NCBI GenBank assembly: GCA_964473285.1
Contig: CAYYOI010000049.1
Location: 1 to 11,328 of the forward strand
DNA length: 11,328 nucleotides
From: JBNJGT01 sp964473285
Lineage (GTDB): Archaea; Nanobdellota; Nanobdellia; Woesearchaeales; JACJVW01
Reading direction: 5' to 3'
The notes below the pieces were generated by a model, which saw only the letters and a program-made list of their open reading frames with translations, searched no databases and was not told the DNA's origin. The position numbers and the translations under genes were made by a program. Positions 6,315-11,328 of the stretch are shown here, in pieces (positions within the stretch are counted from its first letter, which is position 1; every line of letters starts with the position of its first letter).

Positions 6315-7364
6315 ATGAAAGATACACCTTACTTCTCAAAAAAGAGAAATGAACTTCCAAAAGGCTGCAACCAATGCGTGAAAGGACAAAAATTGGTGCT
6401 TTTCATAACCGGCCTCTGCAACAAGTCATGCTACTTTTGCCCGCTTTCTGATGAAAAAAAGAACAAGGATGTCATATATGCCAATGAAAGGCCTGTGACA
6501 TCTGATGAAGAGGTCCTGGAAGAAGCAAGGATATCAGATTCAAGAGGAGCAGGAATAACTGGTGGCGACCCTCTCTTAAAGATAGAACGGACAACAAGGA
6601 TCATTAGAAAGCTGAAGCAGGAATTCGGACACTTTCACATCCACCTCTACACCCCTTTAAAGAATGTCACAAGAGAAAAACTAAAGGCCCTCCATGAGGC
6701 TGGTCTTGACGAGATTCGTTTTCATCCTGATTACGAATCACAAGAGGAATGGCCAAGGCTCAAGCTCGCAAGAGAATTCGACTGGGATATGGGGATAGAG
6801 ATACCAGTAATACCTGGAACAGATGCTCGCCCGCTAATAGAATATGTAAAGGACAAGGTGGATTTCATCAACCTCAACGAGCTTGAACTCTCAGACACTA
6901 ACGCAAACAAACTCGAAGAGGAAGGATTCAGAATCAAGTCACAACTCTCATACGCAATAGAGGGAAGCGAAGAGGAAGCAATAAGACTCATGGAATCCCT
7001 GGAAGACACGAAGGTGAATGTCCATTACTGCACCACCCGCCTCAAGGACGCTGTTCAGATGGCAAACCGCATCAAGCGCAGAGCAAAAAACGCTGCAAAA
7101 CCCTTTGATAAGATAACCGATGAAGGCCTTCTGATAAGAGGAGCGGTTTTTCCCGAAAAATATTCTCTTGAAGAAACAAAAGAGTGCATCATAAGAAAAT
7201 GCAACATCCCTGAAAAGCACATTTTCATAGACACGAAAAAAAATCGTGTCCTGACAAGAGCTGCAGCAATGAAGCACATCAAAAGAAAGCTCAAGGAGAC
7301 CTGTGCAATAATCGAAGAATACCCAACATGGGACCAGTTAGAGATAGAGAGGGAATACTTATGA
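6315..7364 (+). CDS. Radical SAM protein, COG2108-like (PflA-related), function unknown
   Basis: A 349-residue radical SAM enzyme. The 4Fe-4S motif is CNKSCYFC (Cys35, Cys39, Cys42), followed by ITGGDPLL (81-88), the SAM-contacting GGE-like motif with Asp for Glu. An N-terminal CNQC pair (Cys18, Cys21) and a downstream HYCTTRLKDAVQ (237-248) could bind another metal. The C-terminal part ends with EEYPTWDQLEIERE, a tail I associate with archaeal COG2108 proteins described as related to pyruvate formate-lyase activating enzyme. No glycyl-radical partner is in the window. The stop codon overlaps the dtdA start in an ATGA, so both proteins are probably made together, hinting at a tRNA- or translation-related role; that is inference. 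Radical SAM assignment is firm, family moderately firm, substrate unknown. Confidence 0.9.
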   Translation: MKDTPYFSKKRNELPKGCNQCVKGQKLVLFITGLCNKSCYFCPLSDEKKNKDVIYANERPVTSDEEVLEEARISDSRGAGITGGDPLLKIERTTRIIRKLKQEFGHFHIHLYTPLKNVTREKLKALHEAGLDEIRFHPDYESQEEWPRLKLAREFDWDMGIEIPVIPGTDARPLIEYVKDKVDFINLNELELSDTNANKLEEEGFRIKSQLSYAIEGSEEEAIRLMESLEDTKVNVHYCTTRLKDAVQMANRIKRRAKNAAKPFDKITDEGLLIRGAVFPEKYSLEETKECIIRKCNIPEKHIFIDTKKNRVLTRAAAMKHIKRKLKETCAIIEEYPTWDQLEIEREYL

Positions 7365-8158
7365 AAGCAGTTATCGTCTCCACTAAAGATCCTGCAGGCA
7401 TGAACATCAAAGAGAATCTTCTAGCGTATCACGCAAAAGAATCAGGCAAAAGATTCAACCATACCGTCTATTCATTCGACAATTTCACCCTTTACACCAT
7501 AGATACCGATTCAGTCCACTGTGAAAAGATTGACCAGGACCTCCCTGAAGAGATGATCATCTTTGCGACAAAACACCAGAGCAAGGCTAAAAGGCCCTGC
7601 CTTTGCTGTCATGTCCCAGGCAATTGGAATACAGCAGACATCGGAGGAGAAGAGAAAACTCTTTGCAAAGCACCAGCAGAATACATAAGAAAAGCCCTTC
7701 TTATCCTGGATGATATAAACGATCTTGGCTTTGAAGTAAGCATTGAGCAGACCCATCATGGGCCAGCAATCAATAAGCCCTGCATGTTTATCGAGATAGG
7801 TTCAAGCCAGGAAGAATGGGAAAACAAGAAAGCAGGCAAGCTGATAGCAGAGACCATAATAAGGCTTACCAATACCCCTCCCGAAAAAAGAAGGACTGCC
7901 CTGGTCCTTGGAGGCGGCCATTACAACGAGACAGCAAACAAGCTCATAAGGAATTCAGAACTTGCAATAGGCCATATCTGCGCAAAATTCCTCCTGGAAG
8001 GTCTGGATAAAATAATTTTAGAACAGGCAATAGAGAAGAACACTACAAGAGCTGACCTCATAGTCCTTGACTGGAAAGGACTGGGACCCCACAAGCAAAA
8101 AGTAAAAAAAATTCTATCTGATATAGATATTGAAGTAAAAAGAAATAAATCTATTTGA
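7361..8158 (+). CDS. dtdA: D-aminoacyl-tRNA deacylase, archaeal DTD2 type
   Basis: DTD2/DtdA (COG1650) hydrolyses D-amino acids from mischarged tRNA, protecting translation from D-residues; plants share it as GEK1. The protein is 265 residues, close to family length. Characteristic pieces are FATKHQSK (68-75), HVPGNW (84-89), EQTHHGP (129-135) and LVLGGGHY (181-188), which carry the conserved His residues of the metal-dependent active site. I chose the ATG at 7361 rather than one 33 bases upstream, because it gives the conserved MKAVIVSTKD start and a 4-base ATGA overlap with the radical SAM gene. Its 3' end overlaps the convergent rpl11 gene by 8 bases, so the last codons are shared antisense. 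Confidence 0.95.
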   Translation: MKAVIVSTKDPAGMNIKENLLAYHAKESGKRFNHTVYSFDNFTLYTIDTDSVHCEKIDQDLPEEMIIFATKHQSKAKRPCLCCHVPGNWNTADIGGEEKTLCKAPAEYIRKALLILDDINDLGFEVSIEQTHHGPAINKPCMFIEIGSSQEEWENKKAGKLIAETIIRLTNTPPEKRRTALVLGGGHYNETANKLIRNSELAIGHICAKFLLEGLDKIILEQAIEKNTTRADLIVLDWKGLGPHKQKVKKILSDIDIEVKRNKSI

Positions 8159-8624
8159 GCTGCTCGTCGTAAGCGCCGTCATTGATTTCCTTGGTCACAG
8201 CCTTTGGGTCCTTGGAATCAACAGTTATGCCCATTGTATTACAAGTACCGAGTATGTCTTTTACCCTCTGCTTGACATCAACACCAAGCAGTGATGTTTT
8301 CTTCATGTCAGCAATTTTTAAGACCTGATCAAATGTAAGGTTTCCTGCAATCTCTGCGCTCTTTGAAGCCTTACTTATTCCAGCCTCTTTTTTTATGAGC
8401 GCTGATGCAGGTGGTGTACCCACAGTTATCTCATAATCCTTAGTAACTGTATCAACAATGACATTCACAGGCACTTGCATTCCCTTGAACGATGCAGTAA
8501 CTTTGTTTATCTCTGTAACAATCTCTCCTATGTTAACTCCCATCGGACCTAAAGCAGGACCCAGTGGCGGAGCTGCTGTTGCTTTTCCACCTTCAATTAA
8601 TATCTCAATCTTCTCTTTTGCCAT
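8151..8624 (-). CDS. rpl11: Large-subunit ribosomal protein uL11
   Basis: Ribosomal protein L11, 157 residues, which binds the 23S rRNA GTPase-associated region at the base of the stalk. The N-terminal domain has the hallmark proline-rich GGKATAAPPLGPALGP (12-27); the C-terminal rRNA-binding domain contains KKTSLLGVDVKQRVKDILGT (112-131), and CNTMGITVD follows. The ATG is led by AAGGAGA, which overlaps the spt5 stop codon, so translation is probably coupled. It is the last gene of the minus-strand operon: dtdA follows convergently with an 8-base overlap, so the rpl1, rpl10 and rpl12 genes that often follow in archaea are not adjacent. Confidence 0.98.
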   Translation of the reverse strand: MAKEKIEILIEGGKATAAPPLGPALGPMGVNIGEIVTEINKVTASFKGMQVPVNVIVDTVTKDYEITVGTPPASALIKKEAGISKASKSAEIAGNLTFDQVLKIADMKKTSLLGVDVKQRVKDILGTCNTMGITVDSKDPKAVTKEINDGAYDEQLK

Positions 8625-8635
8625 AATATCTCTCC

Positions 8636-9211
8636 TTAATCTCTTCGTATAACTTTGATTGCATCAACCTTAACAGTTATCGGGATTGGCACTGCTGATT
8701 CAAGCAGCTCAACTACTACTTCCTCTTTTTGCTTGTCAACCCTGGTAACCTTGGCTTTCTCACGCTTGAACGGCCCTGATATTATCTCGCAGATATCGTT
8801 TTTCTGTATATTGACATCCTTTTTTACCTGTTCAAGCATATGCTCAATCTCCTTGTAATTGACCTCTTTTGGCAATAATCCACGCGCATAAGGTATATTG
8901 AATGCAGCCTGTTCAGCATCTGTCCTGTTACCTGCTTCAACAAATATGTATCCACGCATGCCATGAGGCGCTATCACTGAATACACAGCAAGCTCTTTTT
9001 TCTTGACATTACTGATTAGAAAATCCATGACCTGATCTTCACGATTAGCCGTTGTTCGCAAAGCAAAAAGTGAGGTGCTTATCTCACCTGAATCAGGCTC
9101 CTCAGGAGTCTCTTCAGGCTCAGCAGGTTCCTCAGGAGTCTCTTCAGAAGCAAGCTCCTTCTTCATCTCTGCAAATTCGTCTTCTTCCATCTGTTCTTTT
9201 TTCTTATCCAT
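8636..9211 (-). CDS. spt5: Transcription elongation factor Spt5 with acidic N-terminal extension
   Basis: Archaeal Spt5 (NusG homologue), 191 residues, which binds the RNA polymerase clamp and promotes processive elongation with Spt4. The NGN domain runs from about 47 to 128 (SLFALRTTANREDQVMDFL; HGMRGYIFVEA at 83-93), the KOW domain from about 134 to 190 (NDICEIISGPFKREKAKV). The first ~45 residues are an added acidic, proline-rich tail with the repeat EETPEEP at 23-29 and again at 33-39; archaeal Spt5 is usually nearer 150 residues. The start ATG is followed by MDKKKEQMEEDEF, and AGGGAT upstream is a modest ribosome-binding site. A shorter start at an internal Met8 is possible but would still leave the extension. 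It lies nine bases after secE. Confidence 0.95.
   Translation of the reverse strand: MDKKKEQMEEDEFAEMKKELASEETPEEPAEPEETPEEPDSGEISTSLFALRTTANREDQVMDFLISNVKKKELAVYSVIAPHGMRGYIFVEAGNRTDAEQAAFNIPYARGLLPKEVNYKEIEHMLEQVKKDVNIQKNDICEIISGPFKREKAKVTRVDKQKEEVVVELLESAVPIPITVKVDAIKVIRRD
9099..9147 (-). repeat. 19-bp direct repeat inside spt5
   Basis: TCCTCAGGAGTCTCTTCAG occurs at 9099-9117 and 9129-9147, a 30-base period. It encodes the repeated EETPEEP units of the Spt5 N-terminal extension and looks like a recent in-frame duplication, with length likely to vary between strains. Confidence 0.85.
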
Positions 9212-9220
9212 CGTACATCC

Positions 9221-9406
9221 CTAAAATAGTACTTGTCTTACCATTGTTATTAAAAACCCTATGAAACCTATGATCGCCATTCCAAGTCCTGAAATTTTAA
9301 CAATAGATTTGAACTCTGGCATTGACGGTTTCTTTGTCAGTCTCAGCACACGCCAATACTCTTTCAGGTAGTGCTTTAATCTTGTTTTAACGTTTTTCAT
9401 GACCAT
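9221..9406 (-). CDS. secE: Preprotein translocase subunit SecE (Sec61 gamma)
   Basis: A 61-residue SecE, the small clamp subunit of the SecYE translocon. It has an amphipathic cytosolic helix (TRLKHYLKEYWRVLRL, 8-23), the typical TKKPSMPEF hinge (24-32) and one membrane helix, about ISGLGMAIIGFIGFLITM (38-55). Start is either ATG at 9406, one base after the ftsZ stop, or the ATG at 9400 two codons later; neither has a good ribosome-binding site, so translation may be coupled to ftsZ. The secE-spt5-rpl11 order is widespread in archaea (and parallels bacterial secE-nusG-rplK), which strengthens the call for so short a protein. Confidence 0.95.
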   Translation of the reverse strand: MVMKNVKTRLKHYLKEYWRVLRLTKKPSMPEFKSIVKISGLGMAIIGFIGFLITMVRQVLF

Positions 9407-9407
9407 T

Positions 9408-10484
9408 TTAATTGACGAATTCTATCCCCAATTCGTTTTCTATCTCCTGTTTTTGTCTTTTTCGGAGTGTGTTAGAGCCAAGTATCTGGCTGGATGTGAC
9501 TCCTGTAACTATTATCATGACTCTTATTGAATTCTGCAGGTCCTCATTTATCTGGGACCCCCATATAATCTTTGCATCATCATCAAGCCTCTCAGATATT
9601 GTCTCGACAACCTTTCGCGCTTCTTCCAGCGTCATGTCAAGACCTCCTGCAACATTGATCAACGCTCCACTTGCCCCGGAGATATCCACGTCAAGCAGTG
9701 GATTTTGTATTGCCTTTTCAACAGCCTCAATAGCCCGCTTCTCGCTATCACTTTCACCTGTACCAATTAGGGCAACCCCTCCGCTATCCATGATAGCCCG
9801 TACATCTGCAAAATCAAGATTGACAAGCCCTGCAGTTGTTATAAGTTCAGCTATACCCTTCACAGCATTGGTAAGGATCTCATCAGCAACCTTGAATGCT
9901 GTGCTGATCGGAAGGTCAGGTGCCATTTCCATCAGCTTGTCATTTGGAATTACTATGAGCGTATCAACTGTCTGTTCAAGCTTCTCAAGCCCGATGACAG
10001 CATTCTCGTACCTGCGTTTGCCTTCCATGGAAAAAGGGATCGTTACAACACCTACTACAAGTGCACCAACCTTCTTCCCGATTTCAGCAACAACAGGAGC
10101 AGAACCTGTACCAGTCCCACCACCTAGTCCGCAGGTGATAAACACCATATCAGGTGTCCCAAGCGCTTTCTTTATTTCCCCTTCACTGTCCCTTGCTGAT
10201 TCTTCTCCTACTTTTGGTTGGGAACCAGCTCCAAGACCACCGCTCACATCCTTACCAAGGAGTATCTTGCTGTCTGCAGTTGTATAAAGAAGATCCTGGG
10301 CATCTGTGTTCAAAGCGATTGTATCAACGCCTGCAATCCCCACCTGGGACATACGATTGATTGTATTATTACCAGCACCACCAGTACCAACGACTTTTAT
10401 TCGCGCTTTTCTGGTTGATAGGTATTGTTCAAGTTCATTATCAGTTGATACCTTTGTATCTTCTTTGATGAAGGGTTCATCCAT
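9408..10484 (-). CDS. ftsZ: Cell-division GTPase FtsZ
   Basis: FtsZ, the tubulin homologue that polymerises into the division ring. It has 358 residues from the ATG at 10484. Nucleotide-binding loop VVGTGGAGNN (31-40), tubulin signature GGGTGTG (121-127) and the T7 catalytic loop NLDFADV (222-228) are all intact, so GTPase activity is expected. The tail ends ENELGIEFVN, a short archaeal-type C-terminus with a short charged linker (RKRQKQE). I preferred this ATG over an in-frame GTG nine bases upstream because that GTG is itself part of the GAGGTG ribosome-binding site, six bases before the ATG and overlapping the TGA stop of the FKBP gene. The gene is thus closely coupled to the FKBP gene upstream and secE downstream. 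Confidence 0.98.
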   Translation of the reverse strand: MDEPFIKEDTKVSTDNELEQYLSTRKARIKVVGTGGAGNNTINRMSQVGIAGVDTIALNTDAQDLLYTTADSKILLGKDVSGGLGAGSQPKVGEESARDSEGEIKKALGTPDMVFITCGLGGGTGTGSAPVVAEIGKKVGALVVGVVTIPFSMEGKRRYENAVIGLEKLEQTVDTLIVIPNDKLMEMAPDLPISTAFKVADEILTNAVKGIAELITTAGLVNLDFADVRAIMDSGGVALIGTGESDSEKRAIEAVEKAIQNPLLDVDISGASGALINVAGGLDMTLEEARKVVETISERLDDDAKIIWGSQINEDLQNSIRVMIIVTGVTSSQILGSNTLRKRQKQEIENELGIEFVN

Positions 10485-10494
10485 AGAGTGCACC

Positions 10495-11226
10495 TCAGTT
10501 CAGTTCTTCATGCTTATCATGAGAGACCTCTTTTGGTTTGTTATGTGCTACCTCTTTATGTTTGTTTTGCTCAATTTGATCAGGTTCCACTTCAAAGACT
10601 ACATCCTTGACTGCCACAAGCCGCTTGATCTCCTTTTTCAGCTCTTCTTTTATCTCGTCAGGAAGCTCCTGCTTGAATTTAAGAGTGCAGACCTCTTCTG
10701 CAACAGAGACTTCTATAGAAACCCCGTACTTTACAGAAAGAAGCGCCTTGACCTGCTCCTGTGTGTCTGTAACAATCCTTTTTACCTCTAAATCATAATG
10801 CAGGGCCCTTCCTGAGAATGGATGATTGAAATCAACAATGGTCCTTCCACCGCTTACAGTCTTTACAATCCCCATTGCTTCATCCACATTGACTTGAAGT
10901 CCAGGTGCTGGTTGTATCCCTTGTTTCTTGAATTTTGAAGTAGGAATCAACTGGATATATTTTGCATCCCTTTTCCCAAAACCCTTTTCAGGAGGGATAT
11001 CTATCTCGTATTTTCCTAACTCTTTTCCTATAAGGAACTCATCGATTCCTGGCAAGACATGGCCTTCACCTACACAGATGACAAGTGGTTCAAATGTTCG
11101 TGAACCGTCATCGAGCCCATGCTCCTTTGCAGTCTCCTTATTAGTAGTATCAAATACCATCCCATCTTCCTGGAGAGTCCCAGTATAATCGAGTTCTATG
11201 AAATCATGCTCTTTTATTGCGCTCAT
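10495..11226 (-). CDS. SlyD-like FKBP-type peptidyl-prolyl isomerase, long archaeal form
   Basis: A 243-residue FKBP of the long archaeal type (about 26-30 kDa). The FKBP half-domain starts FIELDYTGTLQEDGMVFDTT (9-28) and closes with DFNHPFSGRALHYDLEVKRI (132-151); between them is the insert-in-flap chaperone domain (about KGFGKRDAKYIQLIP, 81-95, through 130). A C-terminal domain (about 155-215) follows. The tail (220-243) has three roughly 8-residue units, NKHKEVAH, NKPKEVSH and DKHEELN, rich in His and Lys, which recalls the metal-binding tail of bacterial SlyD. The ATG at 11226 is preceded by AAAGGAGA; an upstream in-frame TTG at 11274 has no such site and adds unconserved residues. It is the first gene of the ftsZ-secE-spt5-rpl11 operon and probably acts as a cytosolic folding helper. 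Confidence 0.95.
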   Translation of the reverse strand: MSAIKEHDFIELDYTGTLQEDGMVFDTTNKETAKEHGLDDGSRTFEPLVICVGEGHVLPGIDEFLIGKELGKYEIDIPPEKGFGKRDAKYIQLIPTSKFKKQGIQPAPGLQVNVDEAMGIVKTVSGGRTIVDFNHPFSGRALHYDLEVKRIVTDTQEQVKALLSVKYGVSIEVSVAEEVCTLKFKQELPDEIKEELKKEIKRLVAVKDVVFEVEPDQIEQNKHKEVAHNKPKEVSHDKHEELN

Positions 11227-11305
11227 TGTAATTTCTCCTTTTGGTTTTTCATCTGGATAGCTTTTCACTATCAAGAAGAACTATGTCCTTAGAAAAACTA
11301 GTGGC

Positions 11306-11314
11306 ATATTTAAA
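11306..11314 (-). promoter_or_regulatory. TATA box of the FKBP-ftsZ-secE-spt5-rpl11 operon
   Basis: Minus-strand TTTAAATAT preceded by GAAAGC, a purine-rich BRE-like element. It predicts a start of transcription near 11284 and a leader of roughly 58 bases carrying the AAAGGAGA ribosome-binding site of the FKBP gene. No stronger TATA box is visible in the 102 bases available. Confidence 0.55.
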
Positions 11315-11328
11315 GCTTTCGGCAAGCC

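Noticed and set aside
9099..9147. Direct repeat as a mobile-element or CRISPR trace
   Set aside because: Only two copies with a 30-base period, in frame within spt5 and encoding a simple peptide repeat.
9412..10287. Long plus-strand open frame of 291 codons opposite ftsZ
   Set aside because: It is antisense to a fully conserved ftsZ and its product is a low-complexity Ser/Ala/Pro-rich string typical of a shadow frame.
10485..10493. GTG start for ftsZ three codons upstream
   Set aside because: The GTG is part of the GAGGTG ribosome-binding site that serves the ATG at 10484.
11227..11274. N-terminal extension of the FKBP from a TTG codon
   Set aside because: The ATG at 11226 has a good AAAGGAGA site and begins at the conserved FKBP strand; the extra 16 residues overlap the ribosome-binding site and leader.

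Overview
The window is a gene-dense stretch of an archaeal chromosome. Archaeal markers are an NGN+KOW Spt5 next to a 61-residue SecE, archaeal-type ribosomal protein uL11, a DTD2-type D-aminoacyl-tRNA deacylase (not the bacterial DTD fold), a stand-alone Elp3, a long SlyD-like FKBP, TATA boxes about 26-30 bases before several start codons, and both leaderless and GGTGA/AGGAG-led starts. The very short AbrB-like protein and the compact gene style resemble DPANN lineages such as Woesearchaeota, but that placement is inference from memory of the families, not a computed phylogeny.

Left block (about 163-6047, all minus strand, read right to left): a 42-codon unknown ORF, a 55-residue AbrB-like protein, a perfect 11-bp hairpin, a 98-residue four-cysteine protein, an 879-residue P-type ATPase homologue, Elp3, and an NSUN-type RNA m5C methyltransferase. 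The four-cysteine gene is tightly coupled to the ATPase, and elp3 to the methyltransferase, whose ribosome-binding site overlaps the elp3 stop codon. The ATPase is the most unusual gene here. It keeps the phosphorylatable Asp and the nucleotide-binding motifs, but has substitutions in DKTGT, TGES, PEGLP, DPPR and TGD and in most membrane cation ligands, so it looks like a pseudo-pump or a pump with altered chemistry.

Middle: an extremely AT-rich divergent intergenic region (6048-6314) separates the left block from a plus-strand pair, a COG2108-like radical SAM protein and the D-aminoacyl-tRNA deacylase dtdA, joined by an ATGA overlap.

Right block (8151-11226, minus strand, read right to left): FKBP/SlyD-like prolyl isomerase, ftsZ, secE, spt5 and rpl11 in one tight operon with its own TATA box near the right edge. 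It joins protein folding, cell division, secretion, transcription elongation and translation. It ends at rpl11, whose 3' end overlaps dtdA convergently by 8 bases, so the usual rpl1-rpl10-rpl12 genes do not follow. Several genes in the window act on tRNA (elp3, dtdA, probably the NSUN enzyme).

I see no mobile element, CRISPR array, tRNA or rRNA. Start sites for ftsZ, the FKBP and dtdA were set inside the longest open frames on ribosome-binding-site or overlap evidence.
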